A stretch of DNA of 30,009 bases. Source: a virus. The notes beneath the pieces were generated by a model. The model did no database searches, was not told the DNA's origin, and worked only from the letters and a program-made list of their open reading frames with translations. The stretch is taken from positions 1 to 30,009 of the IMG/VR virus record IMGVR_UViG_3300046010_000123. One strand, written 5' to 3'. Both the position numbers and the translations under genes were made by a program. The stretch's first letter is position 1. Every line of letters starts with the position of its first letter. Positions 1-5,509 of this stretch are shown here, piece by piece.

Positions 1-428
1 TTGCGGCTGACCTTTCTGAAACATCGTTGGAAGCAGCGGTTATTCAGATTGCAGCTTGGACTGACGAACGTGGTCTGTTGATTGCAGCTCGTCCGAAGAA
101 GTTGATCATCCCGTCGGCATTGCAGTTCGTTGCAACTCGTATTCTGGAAACGGAACTTCGCGTTGACACGGCAGACAACACGATCAACGCCTTGAAGAAT
201 AATGGTTCGATCCCCGAGGGTTACGCCATTAACCACTTCTTGACTGATACGGATGCTTGGTTCCTTACGACTGACGTACCCAACGGTATGAAACACTTTG
301 TCCGTGCACCTTTGACACAGGGAATGGATGGCGATTTCGACACTGGGAACGTTCGTTATAAGAGCCGCGAGCGTTATTCGTTCGGTTGGTCTGATCCGCT
401 TGGGATGTTCGGTTCGCCCGGAGCCTAA
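1..428 (+). CDS. Major capsid protein, C-terminal part (5' end outside window)
   Basis: The open frame enters from the left edge (first complete codon at position 3, no start in the window) and ends at TAA 426-428, so about 142 C-terminal residues are visible. The text resembles the C-terminal part of phage major head proteins: an AARPKKLIIP stretch, a helix with LQFVATRILETELRV, a segment reading HFLTDTDAWFLTTDVPNGMK, and an end RYSFGWSDPLGMFGSPGA. In HK97-fold coats this region carries the A-domain and the end of the P-domain. It would form the icosahedral shell. Position fits: a strong terminator follows directly, as is usual after a highly expressed coat gene, and small virion proteins come next. 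The family was recognised by eye, so the exact capsid family is not settled. Confidence 0.75.
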   Translation, partial: AADLSETSLEAAVIQIAAWTDERGLLIAARPKKLIIPSALQFVATRILETELRVDTADNTINALKNNGSIPEGYAINHFLTDTDAWFLTTDVPNGMKHFVRAPLTQGMDGDFDTGNVRYKSRERYSFGWSDPLGMFGSPGA

Positions 429-439
429 ACGGTACGAAG

Positions 440-466
440 AAAGGGGGTTGCAAAACCCCCTTTTTT
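440..466 (+). terminator. Rho-independent terminator after the capsid gene
   Basis: A GGGGGTT arm (443-449) pairs perfectly with AACCCCC (454-460) around a GCAA loop and is followed by six T residues (461-466). The A run before the stem can pair with the T run, making it partly bidirectional. It lies 12 nt after the capsid stop codon and is the only clear intrinsic terminator in the window. Confidence 0.92.
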
Positions 467-482
467 ATTTATACTAGGTGTA
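448..482 (+). promoter_or_regulatory. Candidate sigma70-like promoter overlapping the terminator
   Basis: TTGCAA (448-453, four of six matches to TTGACA), a 16-nt spacer and TATACT (470-475, five of six matches to TATAAT) precede the only non-coding leader in the window. The -35 element would lie inside the terminator hairpin, with transcription starting near 482. Such boxes occur by chance, so this is a weak call supported mainly by position. Confidence 0.3.
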
Positions 483-543
483 TTCCGGGGTTAGCCCGGT
501 GTATTAGACAGTCCCGGCTGACGACATGCAGACTAATACACCG
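476..543 (+). promoter_or_regulatory. Structured leader with competing inverted repeats
   Basis: CGGTGTATTAG (497-507) and CTAATACACCG (533-543) form a perfect 11-bp inverted repeat with a 25-nt loop. CCGGG (485-489) can pair with CCCGG at 495-499 in a short hairpin, or with a second CCCGG at 513-517 inside the large loop, which would make a pseudoknot. GGTGTATT occurs at both 477-484 and 498-505, so the 3' arm also has an alternative 8-bp partner. The structure ends 20 nt before the ATG at 564 and 11 nt before its TGAGGA ribosome-binding site (554-559). A structured leader RNA or a protein operator are both possible. No match to a known riboswitch was recognised. Confidence 0.55.
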
Positions 544-563
544 ATATCGCATGTGAGGATCTA

Positions 564-1064
564 ATGGCGAATACAACCTTTAGTGGCCCAGTTACATCTG
601 AAAATGGGTTTATAGGTGCGATTACTGGTAATGTGACCGGTAATGTGACTGGTAATGTAACGGGTAGTGTTACTGGCGCTTCCGCAAATTCTGAGCTTAC
701 CGCAGTCGGGTCAGTTACTGCTGCACAGTCTGGTACTACATTCTTTTTAAACTCAGCTACTGAGTTTGCAACCACACTCCCTGCCCCTGCTGCCGGTTTA
801 CGTTACACGTTCATCGTTAAAGCAGCTCCATCAGGTGCTAACTACACAATCGTTACGGCTTCTAGCGCCAACATCATCAAAGGTCAGGCATATCCGGCTT
901 CTGGGGATGCGGGTGATACGGGAACTGCTGATGACACGATTAGTTTTGTAAGCGCCCAATCAGTTGCCGGAGACCGTGTAGAACTGTACTGTGATGGTAC
1001 AAGCTGGTTTGCTTATGCGTACTGTGCAGTTGCTGCGGGTGTGACTTTCACACAAGCTTCCTAA
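564..1064 (+). CDS. Small virion structural protein with GNVT repeats
   Basis: 166 residues, starting with MANTTFSGPVTSENGF. The ATG has TGAGGA 4 nt upstream. Residues 22-37 are four near-perfect G-N-V-T units. The rest is Ala/Gly/Thr/Ser-rich and probably all-beta, containing ANYTIVTASSANIIKG and a late DRVELYCDGTSWFAYAYC segment. Similar Thr/Gly-rich proteins commonly sit right after the capsid gene in uncultured aquatic phages and are taken as head decoration or minor structural proteins. That role is inferred from position and composition, as no catalytic motif is visible. It is the first gene after the structured leader. Confidence 0.6.
   Translation: MANTTFSGPVTSENGFIGAITGNVTGNVTGNVTGSVTGASANSELTAVGSVTAAQSGTTFFLNSATEFATTLPAPAAGLRYTFIVKAAPSGANYTIVTASSANIIKGQAYPASGDAGDTGTADDTISFVSAQSVAGDRVELYCDGTSWFAYAYCAVAAGVTFTQAS
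627..674 (+). repeat. 12-bp tandem repeat, 4 copies (encodes GNVT)
   Basis: Four consecutive 12-nt units of the type GGTAATGTGACC, in frame, encode GNVT, GNVT, GNVT and GSVT. The units differ mostly at third codon positions, so the peptide repeat is more conserved than the DNA. Confidence 0.9.
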
Positions 1065-1076
1065 TAGGAGGTTCGC

Positions 1077-1388
1077 ATGGCATCCATGCAATATGATGTC
1101 TTTGCGACCAAACCGCTAACATCTACTGGGGATTTTTTAAACCAGAACAACTTAGCGGTTCCTCGCGCAAGGATTAAGACAATCTACGCAGTAAATGGGA
1201 CTGATGCTGGGTCTGTCGTTATTCGTGATGGCAGCTCTACAGGACCGGTTCTTCTCACGGTCAATACGTCTTCAAGTTCTACTGCTGGCTACACCATCAT
1301 CCCGCTTCCTGGCGAAGGTATATTGGCTTCTACTGGGCTTCACGGCACGGTTACCAATACAACTTCGATGGTGATTTTCTATGGCTAA
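1077..1388 (+). CDS. Small beta-rich virion protein (hypothetical)
   Basis: 103 residues, preceded by a strong AGGAGG (1066-1071) at 5-nt spacing. The sequence alternates hydrophobic and Ser/Thr/Gly residues (for example IKTIYAVNGTDAGSVVIRDG and VLLTVNTSSSSTAGYTIIPL), as expected of a small beta-sandwich. There are no cysteines, membrane segments or catalytic motifs. Together with the gene at 564 it probably forms a pair of decoration or minor head proteins, inferred from position only. Its 3' end overlaps the next gene by 8 nt. Confidence 0.55.
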   Translation: MASMQYDVFATKPLTSTGDFLNQNNLAVPRARIKTIYAVNGTDAGSVVIRDGSSTGPVLLTVNTSSSSTAGYTIIPLPGEGILASTGLHGTVTNTTSMVIFYG

Positions 1389-1635
1389 GACACCGGCTTG
1401 GCAACGCAAAGAAGGTAAAAACCCAAAAGGTGGTTTGAACGCCAAGGGTAGAGCTTCCTATAACGCTGCTAATCCGGGTAAGCCTGGACTTAAGGCTCCA
1501 CAACCTGAAGGTGGACCTCGCAAGAAGTCATTTTGTGCCAGGATGACCGGCATGAAAAAGAAGTTGACTTCTGAAAAAACAGCCAACGATCCAAATAGTA
1601 GGATCAATAAATCTCTCCGTGCATGGAAGTGTTGA
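1381..1635 (+). CDS. Small basic DUF6321-like phage protein
   Basis: 84 residues beginning MAKTPAWQRKEGKNPKGGLN, followed by AKGRASYN and PEGGPRKKSFCARM, and ending LRAWKC. This WQRKEGKNP...GLNAKGR...PRKKSFCARM signature is a widespread small phage family that I associate with DUF6321. Function is unknown. The protein is strongly basic and likely flexible, and it may bind nucleic acid. It starts inside the 3' end of the preceding gene (8-nt overlap), which suggests translational coupling. Two cysteines (in SFCARM and the terminal KC) are visible. Confidence 0.7.
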   Translation: MAKTPAWQRKEGKNPKGGLNAKGRASYNAANPGKPGLKAPQPEGGPRKKSFCARMTGMKKKLTSEKTANDPNSRINKSLRAWKC

Positions 1636-1636
1636 G

Positions 1637-1909
1637 ATGGCGCAAGATAAATATGAAATGGTAAAAAACGTGGCAGATATTGTCTCGGTATTTGCCACTA
1701 TTGGATCTTTTTTACAGGTGATTACGCCGTTTTTCGGGTTAATTGGTGCTATCTGGACATTGATGCGTATCGCAGAAATGATTACCGGCAAGCAGTTTCA
1801 CGAGATTATTGGCCGAAAGAAAGGTGAATCTGATGCCAGCAGTCAGCGAGAAGCAGAGAAGGTTCATGCAAGCAGTAGCGAACAATCCGAAGTTCGCAAA
1901 GAAAGTTGA
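1637..1909 (+). CDS. Small membrane protein, holin-like
   Basis: The likely start is ATG 1637, one base after the upstream stop (1633-1635), giving 90 residues beginning MAQDKYEMVKNVADIVSVFA. An in-frame ATG at 1619 lies inside the upstream gene and is less likely. Residues about 12-46 are hydrophobic and can form one long or two short membrane helices with Gly/Pro breaks (ITPFFGLIGAIWTLM). A charged, Ser/Glu-rich tail follows. Size and layout fit a holin or other small phage membrane protein, but it lies far from the lysis cassette, so the function is uncertain. The last 77 nt overlap the next gene in another frame. Confidence 0.5.
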   Translation: MAQDKYEMVKNVADIVSVFATIGSFLQVITPFFGLIGAIWTLMRIAEMITGKQFHEIIGRKKGESDASSQREAEKVHASSSEQSEVRKES

Positions 1910-2126
1910 TGTCCCTCAATCCGTTGGAAAGGAATTTACGATGAAAAAGATGAAAATGGGCGGTATGGCTGAGTCCAAAATGGGCGCTGTAAAAACTGCC
2001 GCTCCTAGCCGTGATGGTGTTGCTATGAAGGGTAAAACCAAAGGCACCATGATTACGATGGCTGGTAATAAAGGCATGAAGAAGGGCGGTAAGGTCAAGA
2101 AAATGGCTTACGGCGGGAAGTGCTGA
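1833..2126 (+). CDS. Small Lys/Gly/Met-rich protein with SEKQRRFM N-terminus
   Basis: The start at ATG 1833 follows AAAGGTGA about 5 nt upstream and gives 97 residues. The N-terminus MPAVSEKQRRFMQAVANNP plus VPQSVGKEF is a recurrent short phage motif (MPxVSExQ...A..P....G.P..V..EF). The remainder is low-complexity and basic, rich in KMKMGGM, MKGKTKG and KKGGKVKK, ending MAYGGKC. Function is unknown. Positive charge suggests contact with DNA or a scaffold role. The 77-nt overlap with the upstream membrane protein is unusually long for this window. Confidence 0.6.
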   Translation: MPAVSEKQRRFMQAVANNPKFAKKVDVPQSVGKEFTMKKMKMGGMAESKMGAVKTAAPSRDGVAMKGKTKGTMITMAGNKGMKKGGKVKKMAYGGKC

Positions 2127-2127
2127 G

Positions 2128-2406
2128 ATGATGGCTTCACGCGGCATGGGGGCCATACGTGCCTCCAAGATGCCTAAACCTGTAACCAAACCTCGTCGGG
2201 ACGATACTGACTTTACGATGTTTGCTAAAGGCGGTATGTCGCGTGTGAACGAAGCTGGCAACTACACCAAACCTGGAATGCGTAAATCGTTATTCAACAG
2301 CATCAAAGCTGGCGGTAAAGGTGGTGCGCCGGGGCAGTGGTCAGCCCGCAAAGCTCAAATGCTTGCCTTGAAGTACAAGCAGAAGGGCGGGGGTTACCGC
2401 GATTGA
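2128..2406 (+). CDS. Small basic protein with GQWSARKAQ domain (DUF5872-like N-terminal half)
   Basis: 92 residues. The first third contains FAKGGMSRVNEAGNYTKPGM and the C-terminal half contains FNSIKAGGKGGAPGQWSARK, ending with LALKYKQKGGGYRD. The KPGQWSARKAQ...Y...GGGY text is a widely distributed small domain that I associate with DUF5872. In many relatives it continues into the domain found here as a separate downstream gene. Function is unknown, and a basic DNA- or protein-binding role is plausible. Starts at 2128 or 2131 are equivalent. The stop overlaps the next start by 4 nt. Confidence 0.65.
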   Translation: MMASRGMGAIRASKMPKPVTKPRRDDTDFTMFAKGGMSRVNEAGNYTKPGMRKSLFNSIKAGGKGGAPGQWSARKAQMLALKYKQKGGGYRD

Positions 2407-2648
2407 AGGCACCGCAGAAAAGTCTAAAAGACTGGACTGACCAGAAATGGAGGACCAAGAGTGGCAAACCTAGCACACAGGGTTCAAAAGCAACTGGCGA
2501 ACGGTATCTCCCATCGGCGGCAATCAATGCTCTTACACCTGCAGAATACGCTGCGACAACAAGAGCTAAACGCGCTGGAAAACGCTCAGGTAAACAATTC
2601 GTCAAGCAACCAAAAGGCATTGCTGCTAAGACCGCGAGGTACAGATAA
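2403..2648 (+). CDS. Small basic protein, 'KSGKPSTQG' domain (DUF5872-like C-terminal half)
   Basis: The most economical start is TTG 2403, which overlaps the upstream stop (2404-2406) as TTGA and gives 81 residues. An ATG at 2337 exists but would read 66 nt of overlap with unrelated text. The protein reads KAPQKSLKDWTDQKWRTKSG, then KPSTQGSKATGERYLP, then LTPAEYAATTRAKR, ending GKQFVKQPKGIAAKTARYR. This pattern is conserved in phages and bacteria and often directly follows the GQWSARK domain in one chain, so the pair here looks like a split version. Function is unknown. Confidence 0.6.
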   Translation: MKAPQKSLKDWTDQKWRTKSGKPSTQGSKATGERYLPSAAINALTPAEYAATTRAKRAGKRSGKQFVKQPKGIAAKTARYR

Positions 2649-2905
2649 TGGCTAAAAAGTTTCCTGATTTAACAGGCGATGGGGATGTAACCAGAGCGGA
2701 CATCCTCAAAGGTCGTGGTGTAGAGGGATTTAAGAGCGGTAAGTTTATTCAAGCTGCGATTAAGAAACCGGGAGCACTTCGTGAACAGCTTGGTATTAAA
2801 GGTAAAAAGCCGATTCCTGCGAAGATGCTTGATAAAGCTACTAAGGCTCCAGGCAAACTTGGGCAAAGAGCTAGACTTGCTAAAACGCTTCGAGGGATGA
2901 AGTGA
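2648..2905 (+). CDS. Small basic protein with dockerin/EF-hand-like calcium loop
   Basis: 85 residues; the start ATG overlaps the upstream stop by one base. Residues 7-18 read DLTGDGDVTRAD, a match to the 12-residue calcium loop (ligand positions D7, T9, D11, D13, T15, D18) found in EF-hands and dockerins. It is followed by ILKGRGV. The C-terminal half (KPGALREQLGIKGKKPIPAK, then KAPGKLGQRARLAKTLRGMK) is a recurrent basic phage module. Only one loop is present, so it is not a complete paired EF-hand. Function is unknown; a small virion or DNA-associated protein is likely. Confidence 0.65.
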   Translation: MAKKFPDLTGDGDVTRADILKGRGVEGFKSGKFIQAAIKKPGALREQLGIKGKKPIPAKMLDKATKAPGKLGQRARLAKTLRGMK

Positions 2906-3612
2906 CCACAACTTCAGGTACGACAGCCTTTAATCTCGATCTAAACGAGATTATTGAGGAGTCATTTGAGCGGTGCGGAATTGAGGTGCGTACTGGGTAC
3001 GAACACCGTACGGCACGTCGTTCTATGAATTTGATGTTTACTGAGTGGGCCAACCGAGGGATTAACCTGTGGACGATTGAGCAGGGTCAGATTGCCATGA
3101 CCACGGGCACAATTGTTTATAACTTACCAGTAGATACAGTAGATCTCATCGAGCAGGTTATTCGTACGCAGACTGGGATACCACAGACTGACATCAACAT
3201 CAGCCGTATCTCGGTGGATACTTATGCCACGATACCAAACAAGAACGCTCAAGGTAGACCGATTCAAGTTTGGATCAACAGGCAGTCAGGGGTACTAACA
3301 CCTACTGGGATTGCGTACCCTACGATTAACGTCTGGCCTGCGCCAGACCAAGACAATTACTACACTTTTGTGTACTGGCGATTGCGCCGGATGCAGGATG
3401 CTGGTGGCGGGGCCAATATTCAGGATGTGCCATTTAGGTTTATTAACTGCTTGGCTGCTGGATTAGCGTACTACTTATCGTTAAAGATACCCGAGGCCGC
3501 GCAGCGCATACCCATGCTGAAAGAGATGTATGACGAGCAGTTAAGGCTTGCGCTAGACGAAGACCGCGAGAAAGCACCGTTGCGTCTCGCACCACGGCAG
3601 TTGTTCTACTGA
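2902..3612 (+). CDS. Head-tail adaptor-like protein (gp4/tail tubular A-like)
   Basis: The GTG start at 2902 overlaps the upstream stop as GTGA; 236 residues. The N-terminal part is helical (EIIEESFERCGIEV, then a conserved MNLMFTEWANRGINLW). A beta region follows with IVYNLPVDTVDLIEQVI, GRPIQVWINRQ and TINVWPAPD, and then helices with DVPFRFINCLAAGLAYYLSL. This order (helical start, a YxLPxD strand, WPxP, a C-terminal helix around LAxxLAYYLxxK) is typical of phage connector or adaptor proteins that sit under the portal. The gene at 4395 has the same architecture. The exact family (P22 gp4-like or T7 gp11-like) cannot be fixed by eye. Confidence 0.65.
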   Translation: MTTTSGTTAFNLDLNEIIEESFERCGIEVRTGYEHRTARRSMNLMFTEWANRGINLWTIEQGQIAMTTGTIVYNLPVDTVDLIEQVIRTQTGIPQTDINISRISVDTYATIPNKNAQGRPIQVWINRQSGVLTPTGIAYPTINVWPAPDQDNYYTFVYWRLRRMQDAGGGANIQDVPFRFINCLAAGLAYYLSLKIPEAAQRIPMLKEMYDEQLRLALDEDREKAPLRLAPRQLFY

Positions 3613-3613
3613 T

Positions 3614-4036
3614 ATGCCTAATCGGTTTGCATCAGGTAAGTGGGCAATATCGCAGTGCGATAGGTGTGGCTTTCGGTACAAACTGAAAGAACTTCGTGAG
3701 ATTGTTATTAAGACTAAGAACGTTAATATCTTAGTCTGTCCTACGTGTTGGGAACCCGATCAACCGCAGTTGCAGCTTGGTATGTATCCTGTGGATGACC
3801 CACAGGCATTGCGTAATCCCCGTCCTGATACGACATATCGCGTTGCAGGTTTAAATGGATTGCAGATCAACACAACGACTACGCAACTAGGTAGCGGAGA
3901 TCCCTCTGGAGGTAGTAGAATTATCCAGTGGGGATGGGCACCTGTAGGTGGGGCAAGATCCTACGACACAGGACTAACGCCGAACAATCTTGTGCTGGGC
4001 ATCACGCTAGGCACTGTTACTGTGAACGTCACATAG
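3614..4036 (+). CDS. Zinc-ribbon phage protein, hypothetical
   Basis: 140 residues beginning MPNRFASGKWAISQCDRCGF. Two CxxC pairs (C15/C18 and C42/C45, the second reading CPTCW) make a probable zinc ribbon. A conserved QPQLQLGMYPVDDPQALRNP segment follows. The C-terminal part is Gly/Thr-rich and beta-like (IIQWGWAPVGG, LGITLGTVTVNVT). The MYPVDDPQALRNPRPD text recurs in aquatic phages in this position between the adaptor genes, so it is probably a structural or assembly protein. Function is unknown. Confidence 0.6.
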   Translation: MPNRFASGKWAISQCDRCGFRYKLKELREIVIKTKNVNILVCPTCWEPDQPQLQLGMYPVDDPQALRNPRPDTTYRVAGLNGLQINTTTTQLGSGDPSGGSRIIQWGWAPVGGARSYDTGLTPNNLVLGITLGTVTVNVT

Positions 4037-4045
4037 GAGCCTATG

Positions 4046-4252
4046 ATGGACAAGAAAGACTTAGCTCAAGACAAGAAAATGGTTGCTGGTGCTGTGCATA
4101 AGCATGAGAAAGCCAAGCATAAAGGTCAGCCACTGACCAAACTTCGCAAAGGCGGTAAGACTAACGCCGAAATGAAAACGTTGGGTCGGAACATGGCGAA
4201 GATTGCTAACCAGAAGTCACCTTCCTTCAAATACAAGATGGGGGCAAAATGA
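4046..4252 (+). CDS. Small Lys-rich hypothetical protein
   Basis: About 68 residues. The second of two adjacent ATGs (4046) is preferred because AGGAG (4035-4039) lies 6 nt upstream; 4043 is the alternative. The sequence MDKKDLAQDKKMVAGAVHKH, then KLRKGGKTNAEMKTLGRNMA, is strongly basic, with a helix-prone N-terminus and no membrane segment. It belongs to the same class of tiny basic proteins as those at 1381-2905. Its stop overlaps the next start as ATGA. Confidence 0.6.
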   Translation: MDKKDLAQDKKMVAGAVHKHEKAKHKGQPLTKLRKGGKTNAEMKTLGRNMAKIANQKSPSFKYKMGAK

Positions 4253-4395
4253 AACACAGCAAAATGCCAACGCCTGTGCCTGTTAAAGACACGCACAACG
4301 GTTATCCCAACAATGTACCTAACACCCAAACAGTAAAAGTCCGAGGAACCGGATGTGCTACAAAGGGTACGGGTGCTTCTAAGAAGATGGGCTAA
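4249..4395 (+). CDS. Very small phage protein with VRGTG...KGTGASKKMG tail
   Basis: 48 residues, beginning MKHSKMPTPVPVKDTHNGYP. The start overlaps the upstream stop (ATGA) and the stop overlaps the next start (TAATG), so it fits exactly between two coupled genes. The C-terminal KVRGTGCATKGTGASKKMG is a short motif seen in other small phage proteins (VRGTGAATKGT..). Function is unknown. The exact fit and the recognisable motif support a real gene. Confidence 0.6.
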   Translation: MKHSKMPTPVPVKDTHNGYPNNVPNTQTVKVRGTGCATKGTGASKKMG

Positions 4396-5078
4396 TGAAC
4401 TACTCGACCCTTTTTTCGACGATTCAAGGCTATTTAGAGAACGATTTCCCATCGTTTACTGGTGCTGATTCGTCTGGGTCGGGCACAGCTACGCTGACTG
4501 CTAAGCAGCAGATCGATACGTTCATTAAGCAAGCTGAACAACGAATTTACAACTCAGTTCAGTTCCCGCAGTTTAGAAAGAACCAAACAGGCACGATGAC
4601 CGGGGGTAACAAATACCTTGCTATGCCTACTGATTTTTTAGCGGTTTATGAGTTAGCGGTAACTAATCCGACAACGAGCGAGTATGAGTACTTACTCAAT
4701 AAGGATGTTAGCTATATTCGCGCTTCGTATCCCAATCCAACAACGACTGGGATTCCTAAGTATTACGCGCTTTTTGACGAAAATACGTTGATTCTTGGAC
4801 CTACACCTACTTCAAACTACGCTGTAGAGATCCATTACTTCTATTACCCAGAGTCAATCACTACAGCAAACACGACTTGGCTTGGCGATAATTTTGATTC
4901 GGTGCTTCTCTATGGTTCTTTGGTTGAGGGTTATACCTTTATGAAGGGTGAGGCTGATGTTATTGCCAATTACGCCAAACGATATGAAGAAGCCATGATT
5001 CTTGCTAAGCGTCTTGGTGATGGTATGGACCGCCGCGATGCTTACAGGTCTGGTCAGGTCAGGATGTCGGTGAACTAA
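4395..5078 (+). CDS. Phage adaptor protein (SU10-adaptor-like)
   Basis: 227 residues. Helical N-terminus MNYSTLFSTIQGYLENDFPS, then IDTFIKQAEQRIYNSVQFPQ, a beta part with KYLAMPTDFLAVYEL, and TLILGPTPTSNYAVEIHYFY, then C-terminal helices with YEEAMILAKRLGDGMDRR. The pattern (IxxAExRIYNxVxxP, a YLxMPxDFLxV strand, LxLGPTP, YY) matches the phage adaptor family that includes SU10. It would sit between portal and nozzle. The start overlaps the upstream stop by one base and the stop overlaps the next start. Confidence 0.72.
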   Translation: MNYSTLFSTIQGYLENDFPSFTGADSSGSGTATLTAKQQIDTFIKQAEQRIYNSVQFPQFRKNQTGTMTGGNKYLAMPTDFLAVYELAVTNPTTSEYEYLLNKDVSYIRASYPNPTTTGIPKYYALFDENTLILGPTPTSNYAVEIHYFYYPESITTANTTWLGDNFDSVLLYGSLVEGYTFMKGEADVIANYAKRYEEAMILAKRLGDGMDRRDAYRSGQVRMSVN

Positions 5079-5509
5079 TGGCCTTTACTGGAAACTACAC
5101 ATGCAACTCCTTCAAGCAGCAATTGTTTGAGGGAGATTTTGATTTTTCTTCGGGTACGACACAGACTTTTAAAATTGCGCTGTACACCAACAATGCTACG
5201 CTTGACCAGACTACTACGACTTACACGGGTACGACTGGCGAGGTTGTGGCTACAGGTTATACGGCAGGAGGAGAGGCTATCACTCCTTCACTTGCTATTG
5301 ATAGTTCCACAGGTATTGCTTATATTGACTTTTCTGACGCTTCTTGGAGTGGTGCTTTTACTGCTAGGGGTGCTTTAATATATAGAGTTACAACTGGAAA
5401 CCCCGCAATCTGCGTATTGGATTTTGGTTCAGATAAGACTTCGACAACTACGTTTGTCGTTGAGTTTCCTCCCAATACCAGCACCGGCGCACTAATAAGG
5501 CTTGCATGA
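5078..5509 (+). CDS. Small beta-rich structural protein (hypothetical)
   Basis: 143 residues, MAFTGNYTCNSFKQQLFEGD, then FKIALYTNNATL, GEVVATGYTAGGEAI, and a terminal TTTFVVEFPPN...LIRLA. The core pattern (F.IALYT, then GEV.ATGY.AGGEAI, then a final strand ending in a hydrophobic residue) is shared with the gene at 6383, so they look like diverged paralogues. Both are likely virion components, perhaps small fibres or decoration proteins, inferred from position and beta-rich text. One-base overlap with the upstream gene, 4-nt overlap with the downstream gene. Confidence 0.55.
   Translation: MAFTGNYTCNSFKQQLFEGDFDFSSGTTQTFKIALYTNNATLDQTTTTYTGTTGEVVATGYTAGGEAITPSLAIDSSTGIAYIDFSDASWSGAFTARGALIYRVTTGNPAICVLDFGSDKTSTTTFVVEFPPNTSTGALIRLA

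Noticed and set aside
505-543. CTGACGA at 518-524 matches the hammerhead ribozyme core CUGANGA next to a GTC.
   Set aside because: No GAAA core element follows and the 25-nt loop cannot hold the two inner stems a hammerhead needs.
429-563. tRNA gene in the intergenic stretch.
   Set aside because: The inverted repeats do not form a cloverleaf and no T-loop GTTCRA box is present.
1619-1636. Upstream in-frame ATG for the small membrane protein.
   Set aside because: It lies inside the end of the previous gene, has no ribosome-binding site, and adds residues before a natural MAQDKYEM start one base after the upstream stop.
2337-2402. ATG start at 2337 for the KSGKPSTQG protein.
   Set aside because: It would overlap the preceding gene by 66 nt with unrelated text; TTG 2403 fits the 4-nt overlap style and the conserved domain start.
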